Below are positions 42,833 to 51,923 of a stretch of 64,000 nucleotides of DNA, one piece after another. Within the stretch, counting starts at the first letter, position 1. Each line of letters opens with the position of its first letter. Where the stretch lies: contig CAMTKF010000005.1 in NCBI GenBank assembly GCA_947072905.1, forward strand, positions 1 to 64,000, given 5' to 3'. The stretch is from an uncultured Bacteroidales bacterium (GTDB taxonomy: Bacteria > Bacteroidota > Bacteroidia > Bacteroidales > Muribaculaceae). Below the pieces are notes generated by a model. It made no database searches. It was not told where the DNA came from and saw only the letters and a program-made list of their open reading frames with translations. A program made the translations under genes and the position numbers.

Positions 42833-43453
42833 TTAGAATGATACCTTGGGAGCACTTGCGGCCTCGGCGTCAGCCTTGAACTGGGGCTTAACATTAAATC
42901 CGCCTATAGATGCCACGATAGAGCCGGGGAAACGACGCACTGCTATGTTGTATTCCTTTACCGATTCGGTATAGCGGCCGCGCTCGGTGGCAATGCGGTT
43001 TTCGGTGCCTTCGAGCTGAGTCTGCAGATCGAGGAACTGCTTGTCGGCCTTAAGGTCGGGATAAGCCTCGCGCACGGCGTTTACATAGATGCTCAGCGCC
43101 TTGCCAAGGCTCTGCTGCGAGGCCGAGTAGCTGTCGAGGGCGCTTTCGTTTGAAGCGGCATCGGCACTGCTCTGCTGCTGTGCGTTGGCTTTGTTGTACG
43201 CATCGGTAAGGCCGGCGCGGGCGGCTGTAACGCTCTCAAGGGTTCCGCTTTCGTGTGCGGCATAGCCCTTGACGGCCTCTACCAGATTGGGTATGAGGTC
43301 GAGTCGGCGCTGATACTGCACTTCTACCTTACCCCACTGTTCCTGAAGGTTTTCGTCGAGGGTAACAAAGTTATTGCGGACACTGACATAATAGCCTATG
43401 CAGCCTATCAGGGCAACGACTATTACGATTATTACGATTAGTGATTTTTTCAT
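42833..43453 (-). CDS. lemA: LemA family protein
   Basis: 206 residues. One N-terminal membrane helix (about 4-24), then the long helical LemA domain with QWGKVEVQYQRRLDLIPNLVEAVKGYA and the C-terminal YNIAVRRFPGSIVA. Membrane-anchored with the helical bundle probably outside. Function unknown in general; often near membrane proteases. 40 bp after glyS and 13 bp before the FKBP gene, same operon. Confidence 0.95.
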   Translation of the reverse strand: MKKSLIVIIVIVVALIGCIGYYVSVRNNFVTLDENLQEQWGKVEVQYQRRLDLIPNLVEAVKGYAAHESGTLESVTAARAGLTDAYNKANAQQQSSADAASNESALDSYSASQQSLGKALSIYVNAVREAYPDLKADKQFLDLQTQLEGTENRIATERGRYTESVKEYNIAVRRFPGSIVASIGGFNVKPQFKADAEAASAPKVSF

Positions 43454-43493
43454 TTGTATAAAGAATGAGGAGATTTAACTGAGGCTTAGCCTT

Positions 43494-45038
43494 TTATTTG
43501 AGTTTACGGAGGAGCGAGTTGAGCGAAACTCGGTCGTGGATGAGTTTGTGGAGGTCAGCTATGGCCACACGTTCCTGCTCCATTGAGTCGCGGTGACGCA
43601 GAGTCACGGTGTTGTCTTCGAGAGTCTGGTGGTCAACAGTGATACAGTAGGGAGTACCTACGGCATCCTGACGGCGGTAGCGCTTGCCTATAGAGTCTTT
43701 CTCATCGTAGTGGGTAGAGAAGTCAAACTTGAGGTCGTCTACGATTTCGCGTGCCTTTTCGGGCAGACCGTCCTTGCGTACCAGGGGCATTACGGCGCAC
43801 TTCACGGGAGCCAGAGCTGCGGGCAGGTGGAGTACTACGCGCGAATCGCCGCCTTCGAGCTTCTGTTCCTCGTAGCTTGAGCAGAGCACCGACAGGAACA
43901 TACGGTCAACACCGATTGATGTTTCGATAACGTAAGGAGTGTAGCTCTGGTTGAGCTCGGGGTCGAAATACTGAATCTTCTTGCCCGAGAACTTCTCGTG
44001 CTGCGAGAGGTCGAAATTGGTGCGTGAGTGTATACCTTCAACTTCCTTGAAACCGAAGGGCATACGGAACTCGATATCGGTAGCGGCATTGGCATAGTGG
44101 GCCAGCTTCTCGTGGTCGTGGTAGCGATACTTGTCGTCGCCAAGGCCAAGAGCCTTGTGCCAGCGCAGACGCCATTCCTTCCAGTAGCCGAACCACTTCA
44201 TTTCGTCGCCGGGACGAACGAAGAACTGCATTTCCATCTGCTCGAACTCGCGCATGCGGAAGATGAACTGACGGGCAACGATTTCGTTACGGAAGGCCTT
44301 ACCGATCTGAGCGATACCGAAGGGTATGCGCATGCGGCCGGTCTTCTGCACGTTGAGGTAGTTTACAAAGATACCCTGTGCGGTCTCGGGACGCAGATAC
44401 ACGGTCATGGCGCCGTCGGCGGTAGAACCCATTTCGGTGCGGAACATGAGGTTGAACTGGCGTACCTCTGTCCAGTTCTTGGTGCCGCTGATGGGGTCTA
44501 CTATTTCTTCGTCGATGATAATCTGACGCAGAGCCTCGAGGTCGTTGTCGTTCATGGCGTCAGAAAAACGCTGATGCAGGGCCTCGCGGTGGTCTTTATG
44601 CTCCTTGACACGTGCATTGGTCTGGCAGAACATCTCCTCATCGAAGCTTTCGCCAAAGCGCTTACGTGCTTTCTCAACTTCCTTGTTTATCTTATCGTCA
44701 ATCTTGGCGATGTGGTCTTCGATGAGCACATCGGCGCGATAGCGCTTCTTTGAGTCGCGGTTGTCAATCAGTGGATCATTGAAAGCGTCAACGTGGCCCG
44801 AAGCCTTCCAGATGGTAGGATGCATGAAGATGGCAGAGTCAATGCCCACGATGTTCTCGTGAAGCAGGGTCATGGCTTCCCACCAGTAGCGTTTGATATT
44901 GTTTTTCAGTTCCACGCCGTTCTGACCGTAGTCGTACACTGCCGACAGGCCATCGTAGATTTCACTTGAGGGAAACACAAAGCCGTATTCCTTGGAGTGG
45001 GCTATGATTTTCTTAAACACATCTTCTTGTTGTGCCAT
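43494..45038 (-). CDS. glyS: Glycyl-tRNA synthetase (dimeric, class II)
   Basis: 514 residues. Class II motifs seen: motif 2 region RNEIVARQFIFRMREFEQMEMQFF and motif 3 ETSIGVDRMF (about 375). C-terminal anticodon-binding domain (about 405-514). It is the archaeal/eukaryotic-type single-chain enzyme usual in Bacteroidetes, not the alpha2beta2 form. Charges tRNA-Gly. First gene of glyS-lemA-FKBP. -7 box TAATTTTG (minus) at 45089-45096. Confidence 0.95.
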   Translation of the reverse strand: MAQQEDVFKKIIAHSKEYGFVFPSSEIYDGLSAVYDYGQNGVELKNNIKRYWWEAMTLLHENIVGIDSAIFMHPTIWKASGHVDAFNDPLIDNRDSKKRYRADVLIEDHIAKIDDKINKEVEKARKRFGESFDEEMFCQTNARVKEHKDHREALHQRFSDAMNDNDLEALRQIIIDEEIVDPISGTKNWTEVRQFNLMFRTEMGSTADGAMTVYLRPETAQGIFVNYLNVQKTGRMRIPFGIAQIGKAFRNEIVARQFIFRMREFEQMEMQFFVRPGDEMKWFGYWKEWRLRWHKALGLGDDKYRYHDHEKLAHYANAATDIEFRMPFGFKEVEGIHSRTNFDLSQHEKFSGKKIQYFDPELNQSYTPYVIETSIGVDRMFLSVLCSSYEEQKLEGGDSRVVLHLPAALAPVKCAVMPLVRKDGLPEKAREIVDDLKFDFSTHYDEKDSIGKRYRRQDAVGTPYCITVDHQTLEDNTVTLRHRDSMEQERVAIADLHKLIHDRVSLNSLLRKLK

Positions 45039-45088
45039 TTCTGTATTTCTTTTTATATTATTGTTGTTTTATATTCTGCTTGAATGTG

Positions 45089-45096
45089 CAAAATTA
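45089..45096 (-). promoter_or_regulatory. glyS promoter -7 box
   Basis: TAATTTTG on the minus strand, 51 bp upstream of the glyS ATG. Confidence 0.5.
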
Positions 45097-45182
45097 CAAA
45101 ATATATCGCGATTTGCAATGTTTTGACGGCAGTTTTACCACTTTTAACGCATATCCGGGACTCTTGGTTGGAAATTTATCAG

Positions 45183-45190
45183 TAACTTTG
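45183..45190 (+). promoter_or_regulatory. Esterase promoter -7 box
   Basis: TAACTTTG, exact match, 42 bp upstream of the ATG at 45232. A TTGGTTGG stretch 15-19 bp upstream may be the -33 element. Confidence 0.5.
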
Positions 45191-45231
45191 CATCTGCAGA
45201 GATTCATATAACCAATTTAAAATCTAACTAC

Positions 45232-46161
45232 ATGAAGAAATTGCTATCAACCATTGCAATCGCATGCGTATCGGCTTTCAGCTTCAACACAGCTGCCACA
45301 CCGCCGATACAGACACCCTGCGAGGGACGTATCGACCGCCATTATATCTACTCGCCGCAGATGAAGGATACCGTTACGGCAGATGTATGGCTGCCACGCC
45401 TGTATCTTGAAAATCCTGCGGGCGATTTTCCGGTGATATACATGCACGACGGTCAGAATCTGTTTGACGTCTCAACCACTTGGAACCGGCAGTCATGGGA
45501 AATGGACTCGGTAGTTACGGCCATGGCTGAGAAAGACCTTATCAGGACTCCGGTAATAGTGGGCGTACACAGCGTGGCCCGCACACGTGTAGCCGACCTT
45601 ATGCCCGAGCGGCCGTTCAAAGGAACCGACATTCTTGAGACCCTCGACAGGAAGCAACTTAAGAATACTCCTCTGCGCGGAGATGCGTATGCCTCATTTG
45701 TTGCCACCACCCTTCGCGACAGCATTGAAAATCAGTATCATGTGCTTACCGACCGGGAAAACCGCTATGTAATGGGGTCGAGCATGGGCGGACTGATGTC
45801 ACTCTACATAATGTGCGAATATCCCGATGTTTTCGGCAAGGCGGCATGCCTGTCAACCCACTGGGTAGGCAGTGTGGAGAAGTACACCGACGGCTACGAA
45901 GCCTTCCCGCAGGCCATGTATGATTATGTGAAGAAATATATTCCCACCGACGGCAAACATGCCATATACTTTGACCGTGGTACAGCAACCCTCGACGCAA
46001 GCTACGGCAAGTGGGACGACAAGATAATCAGCCTTGTGGAGAGTATGGGCTACACTCGCCCCGACCGCCTCGACAGCATGGTCGCACCCGGGGCGGCACA
46101 CGAAGAAAATGCCTGGAAAGAACGTGTAGACCGTCCGCTGCTGTTCCTGCTGCGTAAGTGA
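45232..46161 (+). CDS. Exported alpha/beta hydrolase of the esterase D family
   Basis: 309 residues. Signal peptide 1-22. Alpha/beta hydrolase with nucleophile Ser in VMGSSMGGLMS (about residue 184), IYMHDGQNLFD and WNRQSWEMD motifs of the PF00756 (esterase/IroE-Fes-like) family, and a C-terminal His (AAHEENAW) of the triad. Periplasmic or surface ester hydrolysis, perhaps of acylated sugars or feruloyl groups; substrate unknown. Single gene with its own promoter. Confidence 0.85.
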   Translation: MKKLLSTIAIACVSAFSFNTAATPPIQTPCEGRIDRHYIYSPQMKDTVTADVWLPRLYLENPAGDFPVIYMHDGQNLFDVSTTWNRQSWEMDSVVTAMAEKDLIRTPVIVGVHSVARTRVADLMPERPFKGTDILETLDRKQLKNTPLRGDAYASFVATTLRDSIENQYHVLTDRENRYVMGSSMGGLMSLYIMCEYPDVFGKAACLSTHWVGSVEKYTDGYEAFPQAMYDYVKKYIPTDGKHAIYFDRGTATLDASYGKWDDKIISLVESMGYTRPDRLDSMVAPGAAHEENAWKERVDRPLLFLLRK

Positions 46162-46207
46162 TTGACGATTTCCAATTATTTATGTCGCTTAATACGTAAA
46201 ATAGTGT

Positions 46208-46215
46208 TAACTTTG
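46208..46215 (+). promoter_or_regulatory. ychF promoter -7 box
   Basis: TAACTTTG, exact match, 50 bp upstream of the ATG at 46266. Confidence 0.5.
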
Positions 46216-46265
46216 CAGCAGAATTTTCATAAATCAATCATCCGAATAAATCTCCAATATATATT

Positions 46266-47369
46266 ATGGCACTTCAATGCGGCATAGTAGGACTGCCCAA
46301 CGTGGGTAAATCCACACTTTTCAACTGTCTGAGCAACGCAAAGGCTCAGAGCGCCAACTTCCCTTTCTGCACCATCGAACCCAACGTGGGAGTCATCACC
46401 GTGCCCGATGACCGTCTGACTACACTGGTTGAAATGTGCAATCCGAAGTCGGTGGTTCCGGCAACTGTAGAGATTGTAGACATCGCCGGCCTGGTGAAGG
46501 GTGCTTCAAAGGGCGAAGGCCTTGGCAACAAGTTCCTCGCCAATATACGCGAGACTGATGCCATACTCCACGTGCTGCGTTGTTTCGACGACGACAATAT
46601 CACCCACGTCGACGGCTCGGTAGACCCCGTGCGCGACAAGGAAATCATCGAATATGAGCTGATTCTCAAAGACCTCGAAACCGTTGACTCACGTATAGCC
46701 AAGACCCTGAAGCAGGCTCAGACCGGCGGCGACAAAGTGGCCAAGATGCAGTACGAGGTACTCCGACAGATCAAGGAAGCGCTTGACAACGGCAAGCCTG
46801 CCCGCTCGGTGACATTCGACACCCCCGACGAGCAGAAATTCGTACGCGAGCTGTTCCTGCTCACTTCCAAGCCCGTGATGTATGTGTGCAACGTAGACGA
46901 TGCCTCGGCTGTAAGCGGAAACAAATACGTGGAGGCCGTGAAGAAGTCAATCGAAGGCTCAGACTCGCAGGTACTCATAGTTGCCGCCCAGACCGAAAGC
47001 GAGATAGCCGAACTGGACACCTGGGAAGAACGCAGCGAATTCCTTCAGGAAATAGGCCTTGAAGAGTCAGGCGTAAGCCGCCTGATACGCGCCGCATACG
47101 CCCTGCTCGACCTGCAGACATTCTTCACCGCCGGCTCCGACGAGGTGCGCGCATGGACCTTTATCCGCGGTTCAAAGGCTCCGAAGTGCGCCGGTATCAT
47201 CCACACCGACTTTGAGAAAGGCTTCATCCGCGCCGAGGTAATAAAGTATGCCGACTATGTATCGCTCAACGGCGAGCAAGGCGTGCGCGAGGCCGGCAAG
47301 CTCAGTGTTGAAGGCAAAGAATACGTGGTGCAGGACGGCGACATCATGCATTTCCGTTTCAACGTCTGA
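46266..47369 (+). CDS. ychF: Redox-regulated ATPase YchF (Obg family)
   Basis: 367 residues. G1 [10 protein letters not shown]3 [14 protein letters not shown], and a NVDD-type fourth motif (CNVDDAS) typical of YchF, which prefers ATP to GTP; C-terminal TGS domain (about 285-365) ending HFRFNV. Ribosome-associated ATPase linked to translation under oxidative stress. Length is as usual. Monocistronic with a terminator behind. Confidence 0.97.
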   Translation: MALQCGIVGLPNVGKSTLFNCLSNAKAQSANFPFCTIEPNVGVITVPDDRLTTLVEMCNPKSVVPATVEIVDIAGLVKGASKGEGLGNKFLANIRETDAILHVLRCFDDDNITHVDGSVDPVRDKEIIEYELILKDLETVDSRIAKTLKQAQTGGDKVAKMQYEVLRQIKEALDNGKPARSVTFDTPDEQKFVRELFLLTSKPVMYVCNVDDASAVSGNKYVEAVKKSIEGSDSQVLIVAAQTESEIAELDTWEERSEFLQEIGLEESGVSRLIRAAYALLDLQTFFTAGSDEVRAWTFIRGSKAPKCAGIIHTDFEKGFIRAEVIKYADYVSLNGEQGVREAGKLSVEGKEYVVQDGDIMHFRFNV

Positions 47370-47394
47370 ACAATAAGCTGCCTGAAACATACAG

Positions 47395-47440
47395 CGAGGC
47401 GCCTGCTTACCGGTGACGGTAGACAGGCGCCTCGTTTTAA
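47395..47440 (+). terminator. Terminator after ychF
   Basis: CGAGGCGCCTG (47395-47405) pairs with CAGGCGCCTCG (47424-47434), followed by TTTTAATTTT. Confidence 0.85.
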
Positions 47441-47458
47441 TTTTCAAGGATTTGAAGC

Positions 47459-47620
47459 TCAGTTGAGTATGAATCCCGGCATAGAAGCGGCGGGAGCGGG
47501 GCGATATGCCCTTGCAAACTGGCGCAGGAACGCTATGGTTGCCTTGCGCGGGGCGAGCTGCTGATCCTTTTTGTTTTTTTCGTCTTCAATAGACATTACA
47601 GGAGTAGAGCTTTTCTTCAT
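47459..47620 (-). CDS. 53-residue conserved-type small protein
   Basis: MKKSSTPVMSIEDEKNKKDQ then QLAPRKATIAFLRQFARAYR, ending GFILN; ATG at 47620, stop TGA at 47461-47459. No signal or membrane segment. Basic N-terminus, amphipathic helix in the middle, Pro/Ala-rich end. I recall similar short genes in Bacteroides relatives, with the same DQQLAPRK core and FILN ending, but no function. The frame is uninterrupted and ends at the conserved-looking FILN, which argues for a real gene. It lies alone between ychF and the pspC operon on the same strand as the latter. Confidence 0.6.
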   Translation of the reverse strand: MKKSSTPVMSIEDEKNKKDQQLAPRKATIAFLRQFARAYRPAPAASMPGFILN

Positions 47621-47716
47621 AGGCGTCAGGTTTTTCGGTTTATTATAATAACGCCTTATTGCCTGATTTATTGTAAGAGTGGGATTTAAAATTTAGAGCT
47701 TATTAAAAACACACTC

Positions 47717-48748
47717 TCAGAATGCCGGACGTGCCATAATGAAGAACACCGCTCCAAGCACAACCAGTATTATATCGGTGACCACAGCACTGATTATTAC
47801 CGCCGGGGATGCGCCCTTGGCCTTAAACAATCCGTTGCACACCGCCCATATCAGAGCTGCACAGAATATTATAGCGGCAAGCGACAGCGAAATCAGAGCT
47901 ATCCCTACAAAAAACGGGTCGAATCCGTCGAGGTCGGAGAGCGGACCGGCATGCATCAGATAAGACCAATGCTCTGAAAATGCCATACAACATACAGCGA
48001 GCACAAAGAGCGAAACCATGCCGAAGGCAGCTGCAAATATACCTGTTATAATAAGTATGGTCTTGCCCACGATATTGAAAAAGCTTCCGGCCACCGACCG
48101 TGCGTGCTTCTGTGCCGCGGGCCATGCCGAGTAGAGAATGGTCTGGCCTACATTATTGACTGTTATGGGAGTGCCTTTCATCTCAAGATATTGCGGAGCC
48201 GAGATGGCCGGCGGTATTATCATCCATGCCAGCAGGTAGCATATAACCAAAGACCATGACAGGGGCCATGCTCCAAACAAGCACAGAAACCATACCAGAA
48301 ACACCAGAAAGCGCAGCACATTGGTGGTCCAACCGGCATAGCATGCCAGGCCTGAGAGCACACCGCCGAACACCTTGTTGTTCATATCGCGGTACAGACG
48401 CTTGCGCACCTGCTGTGGCTGTGGTGGAAACGGCGGGGGCGACTGCATGTTGTTGTCATCACTGCCGGCGCATGGTTCCTGCTCAGGATCAGCGCCCAGA
48501 TCTGAGGGCGTGCCCATCTGCTCTATCACCATATTTACATCTTCTAGCACTATGACCCGGGCACCCGACGCTATGGTCTCAGAGAATATTTCGGAAATAC
48601 GAGCCTCGATATCAGCAACGATCTCAGCCCCTTCGGGCCCCTTGAAAGCCACCTTGAGCTGCTCGAGGTAGGTATTGAGCAGAGCGTATGCGTCTTCGTC
48701 GATGTAGAATATTGTTCCGTTGATATTTACGGGAAATGTCTTTTTCAT
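47717..48748 (-). CDS. PspC-domain membrane protein
   Basis: 343 residues. An N-terminal cytoplasmic part (about 1-90) resembles the leader of Bacteroidetes PspC proteins (MKKTFPVNINGTIFYIDEDAYALL), with a Pro-rich linker (PPPFPPQPQQ), then the PspC domain (LYRDMNNKVFGGVLSGLACY, about 117-180) and four to five membrane helices to the end. Envelope-stress associated. Directly downstream of the PadR regulator (6-bp gap), a common Bacteroidetes pair. Confidence 0.88.
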   Translation of the reverse strand: MKKTFPVNINGTIFYIDEDAYALLNTYLEQLKVAFKGPEGAEIVADIEARISEIFSETIASGARVIVLEDVNMVIEQMGTPSDLGADPEQEPCAGSDDNNMQSPPPFPPQPQQVRKRLYRDMNNKVFGGVLSGLACYAGWTTNVLRFLVFLVWFLCLFGAWPLSWSLVICYLLAWMIIPPAISAPQYLEMKGTPITVNNVGQTILYSAWPAAQKHARSVAGSFFNIVGKTILIITGIFAAAFGMVSLFVLAVCCMAFSEHWSYLMHAGPLSDLDGFDPFFVGIALISLSLAAIIFCAALIWAVCNGLFKAKGASPAVIISAVVTDIILVVLGAVFFIMARPAF

Positions 48749-48754
48749 TTTTAA

Positions 48755-49081
48755 TTAGAGAGATTGAAGGTGAGAGACTGATTGGGAAATTTCGTTCCAC
48801 GACTGCGAGAGCTGCTCAAGAAACTCCATGCCTGCTGTGGTAAGGCTGTAATACTTGCGTGGCGGCCCCGAGGTTGATTCCTGCCACTCGTATGCCAGCA
48901 GGCCATCGTTCTTGAGCCTGGTGAGCAAAGGATAGAGCGTGCCCTCCACCACAATCAGTTTGGCTTCTTTTAGCTCGGCAATCATTTCCGAAGCGTATGC
49001 AGCCTTGTGGCGGAGGATGAGCAGCACACAGAATTCAAGCATTCCTTTGCGCATCTGTGATTTTAGATTTTCAATATTCAT
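48755..49081 (-). CDS. PadR-family transcriptional regulator
   Basis: 108 residues. Winged helix-turn-helix (about 10-90) with EFCVLLILRHKAAYASEMI, the wing GTLYPLLTRLKNDGLL and SGPPRKYYSLT, all typical of PadR. Likely represses its own operon with the PspC gene. -7 box TAACTTTG (minus) at 49137-49144. Confidence 0.93.
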   Translation of the reverse strand: MNIENLKSQMRKGMLEFCVLLILRHKAAYASEMIAELKEAKLIVVEGTLYPLLTRLKNDGLLAYEWQESTSGPPRKYYSLTTAGMEFLEQLSQSWNEISQSVSHLQSL

Positions 49082-49136
49082 AGGAATATGGATTGAGAGA
49101 GAGAGAAGAGAATGAATCTTGAAATATTTAACGCCG

Positions 49137-49144
49137 CAAAGTTA
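49137..49144 (-). promoter_or_regulatory. padR-pspC promoter -7 box
   Basis: TAACTTTG on the minus strand, 56 bp upstream of the padR ATG. Confidence 0.5.
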
Positions 49145-49289
49145 AGCATTCGCAAGGTACTATGCAATACAAAGTACTATAAATTTCAAAAGCAAACGTC
49201 GATTTTGATATTTTTAACACTAATTAACCCTCCGGTTCACACGTCGTTCATACCATAGAGTGTGTTTGTAACTTTTTCTTTAATTAACT

Positions 49290-49319
49290 ATTGTCAGCAC
49301 GAAATTTTTCGTAACTTTG
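49290..49319 (+). promoter_or_regulatory. Promoter of DUF4494-yggS operon
   Basis: ATTG at 49290-49293, 18-bp spacer, TAACTTTG at 49312-49319: the clearest complete Bacteroidetes promoter in the window. The 295-bp gap from padR (49082-49376) holds nothing else apart from the padR promoter. Confidence 0.65.
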
Positions 49320-49376
49320 CTTGATAAATATTGAGAATGTTTAATAGCAACCTGTTAATAACAACTTAATTCCAAT

Positions 49377-49817
49377 ATGGCAAACTGGTTTGAATGTAAA
49401 GTCAGATACGACAAGCTTCAGGAAAATGGAGCGGCAAAAAAAGTCACCGAGCCTTATCTCGTTGATGCCCTTTCGTTTACCGAAGCAGAAGCACGCATCA
49501 CCGAGGAGCAGAAGCCCTTTATCTCCGGTGAATTTGAAGTTTCGGCGGTAAAACGCTGCAAAATAGCTGAAATAGCATTTCAGGAAGACGAAGAAGCCGA
49601 CAAATGGTACCTCGTGAAAGTTGGTTTCATAACCGTTGACGAAAAATCGGGCGTTGAAAAGCGTTCCGTTTCACAAATTCTGGTTCAAGCCGGCGGATTC
49701 AAGAGCGCATACGACAACTTTATAAAGTACATGGAAGGCACCATGGCCGACTATGACATCGTATCAATTGCCGAAACGCCTATCATGGACGTTTACAGAA
49801 TGAAAGTCGTAGACTGA
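49377..49817 (+). CDS. DUF4494 domain protein
   Basis: 146 residues, soluble, no signal. Start MANWFECKVRYDKLQENG and the body (KKVTEPYLVDALSFTEAEARI) match the DUF4494 family of Bacteroidetes. Function unknown. Its stop overlaps the next ATG (TGATG), so it is translated with yggS; the pairing is a frequent one. Confidence 0.92.
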   Translation: MANWFECKVRYDKLQENGAAKKVTEPYLVDALSFTEAEARITEEQKPFISGEFEVSAVKRCKIAEIAFQEDEEADKWYLVKVGFITVDEKSGVEKRSVSQILVQAGGFKSAYDNFIKYMEGTMADYDIVSIAETPIMDVYRMKVVD

Positions 49818-50485
49818 TGGGACACATCTCCGACACAATACGCAGCCTGCATGCCCGACTCCCCGAGGGAGTCGAGCTGGTTGCCGTGTCGAAATTTCAT
49901 CCGGCCGAGGCTCTGCGCGAGGCCTACGATGCCGGACAACGCATATTCGGTGAAAGCCGCGTACAGGAGCTGATCGAAAAGCTGCCGCTGCTGCCGGCCG
50001 ATATCAGATGGCACTTCATAGGCCACCTGCAGACCAACAAGGTGAAACAGATAGTTGGCAAAGTGGCTATGATAGAAAGCGTGGACTCAGAGAAGCTGCT
50101 CGAACTTATCGACCGGCTTTCGGCCGCCGCCGGCGTAACCTCGCGCGTACTTATGCAGGTGCATGTGGCTGCCGAAGAAACCAAATTCGGCTTCTCGCCC
50201 GACGAACTTCTCGACTACTTCACATCGCGCCGATTCGAAAACCTCAAAGCCACCCATATATGCGGACTGATGGGAATGGCCACCAATACCGACGACCAAG
50301 CCCGCATAAGCGACGATTTCCATAAAATCGCCGGGCTGCGCCGACACATCTTGGAGCTGTGCCCCGACCTGCGCGGATTCGACACCCTGTCGATGGGCAT
50401 GAGCGACGACTATCCTCTGGCCATTGAGGCAGGCTCTAATCTCATACGCATCGGTACAGCTATCTTCGGACAACGACAATATTAA
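49817..50485 (+). CDS. yggS: YggS/PLPBP family PLP-binding protein
   Basis: 222 residues. Single-domain TIM-barrel-like PLP protein: the lysine in VAVSKFHPAEA (about residue 23), WHFIGHLQTNK, SMGMSDDYPLAIEAG and IRIGTAIFG are family signatures. Keeps PLP homeostasis; not an enzyme in the usual sense. Coupled to DUF4494. Confidence 0.95.
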   Translation: MGHISDTIRSLHARLPEGVELVAVSKFHPAEALREAYDAGQRIFGESRVQELIEKLPLLPADIRWHFIGHLQTNKVKQIVGKVAMIESVDSEKLLELIDRLSAAAGVTSRVLMQVHVAAEETKFGFSPDELLDYFTSRRFENLKATHICGLMGMATNTDDQARISDDFHKIAGLRRHILELCPDLRGFDTLSMGMSDDYPLAIEAGSNLIRIGTAIFGQRQY

Positions 50486-50533
50486 GAAATAATTAAATAA
50501 ATCTAAATAATAACCAATCCTAAAGCTAATCAA

Positions 50534-51868
50534 ATGGAAAGCAAAAAATCCACAGCGAAGAAAAGCAACCTCGTGGCCATCATCACGATGTTCTTTATCT
50601 TCGCCATGATTTCGTTCGTGACAAACATGGCTGCCCCCTTTGGCAACATCTGGGGCTTCCGCTATGAATGGGCCGGTATGGCCGGTAACCTGATGAACTT
50701 CACCGCATACCTCTTCATGGGTATTCCGGCCGGTAACATGCTCATCAAGTACGGTTATAAAAAGACCGCACTCATCGCCCTGGCAGTAGGTGCCATCGGC
50801 CTTTCAATCCAGCTTGCATCGGCCTATGTAGGTGCCGACGTGGTAGTTATCGGCGGTGCCAACCCCACCACTCTCAACCTCTTCATCTATCTGCTGGGCG
50901 CACTCATCTGCGGTTTCTGCGTATGTATGCTCAACACCGTTGTAAACCCCATGCTCAACCTGCTTGGCGGCGGCGGTAACAAGGGTAACCAGCTCATCCA
51001 GACCGGCGGCTCGCTCAACTCACTCTCAGGTACTCTTACACCCATGCTCGTAGGTGTGCTCGTAGGTACCCTCACCAAGGAGACCTCGATGCTGTCGGTG
51101 GCTCCTCTGGTTCTGACCGGTATCGTGATCTTTGTGCTCGCGTTCATCATCATCTCGTTTGTGAAGATTCAAGAACCCCAGAGCAACCTCTCAAAGGTTA
51201 AATACGAATATTCGCCCCTGGCCTTCCGCCACTGCCGTCTGGGCGTTATCGCCATCTTCTTCTATGTAGGTATCGAAATCGGTATTCCCGGCGAACTCAA
51301 CGCATGGATCAGCCGCGAGAACTTTGAAGGCGCTGCAGCCGTAGCCGGCTCACTGGCAGCCATCTATTGGCTCATGATGCTCGTTGGCCGCTTCCTCAGC
51401 TCAATCATCAGCGGTAAAGTATCTACCCGCACACAGATGGTAACCGTATCGTCGGTTGGTCTTATCCTCGTGCTCATAGCCATCCTGCTTCCCGAGAGCA
51501 TCACCTTCCGCTCTCCCCAGATCGAAGCCCTCAATATCACCAGCGGCGAGGTGCCCTTGAAGTGTCTGTTCCTCTTCCTCTGCGGTCTTTGCACATCAGT
51601 GATGTGGGGCGGTATCTTCAACCTCGCGGTAGAAGGCCTCGGCAAGTACACCGCCAAGGCATCGGGTCTGTTCATGACCATGGTTGTGGGCGGCGGTATC
51701 ATGCCCTTTATCCAGGACTGGATCGGCCGTAACTTCGGCTATGTAAACTCATACTGGCTCATCGTGGCCATGCTTGCCTACATCCTCTTCTACTCATTCA
51801 GCGGCTCTAAGAACGTCAACACCGACATCCCCGTAAGCGAGGAACCCTTCGACGCCCGCAACCTTTAA
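50534..51868 (+). CDS. Sugar MFS transporter (FucP/GluP-like)
   Basis: 444 residues, twelve predicted membrane helices in two six-helix halves with the loop at about 210-235. Motifs of the fucose/glucose-galactose:H+ symporter group: NMAAPFGNIWG at the start, FGYK-like KYGYKKTALIAL after helix 2, and NTVVNPMLNLLGG in helix 4-5. Imports a monosaccharide; which one cannot be told. It lies 48 bp after yggS and 55 bp before transketolase, so it may supply the pentose phosphate pathway. Confidence 0.85.
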   Translation: MESKKSTAKKSNLVAIITMFFIFAMISFVTNMAAPFGNIWGFRYEWAGMAGNLMNFTAYLFMGIPAGNMLIKYGYKKTALIALAVGAIGLSIQLASAYVGADVVVIGGANPTTLNLFIYLLGALICGFCVCMLNTVVNPMLNLLGGGGNKGNQLIQTGGSLNSLSGTLTPMLVGVLVGTLTKETSMLSVAPLVLTGIVIFVLAFIIISFVKIQEPQSNLSKVKYEYSPLAFRHCRLGVIAIFFYVGIEIGIPGELNAWISRENFEGAAAVAGSLAAIYWLMMLVGRFLSSIISGKVSTRTQMVTVSSVGLILVLIAILLPESITFRSPQIEALNITSGEVPLKCLFLFLCGLCTSVMWGGIFNLAVEGLGKYTAKASGLFMTMVVGGGIMPFIQDWIGRNFGYVNSYWLIVAMLAYILFYSFSGSKNVNTDIPVSEEPFDARNL

Positions 51869-51923
51869 TCCAAGAGCTTGTTTAATTATAAGCTCAAATA
51901 ACGCTTGAATAATACTTGAAATA

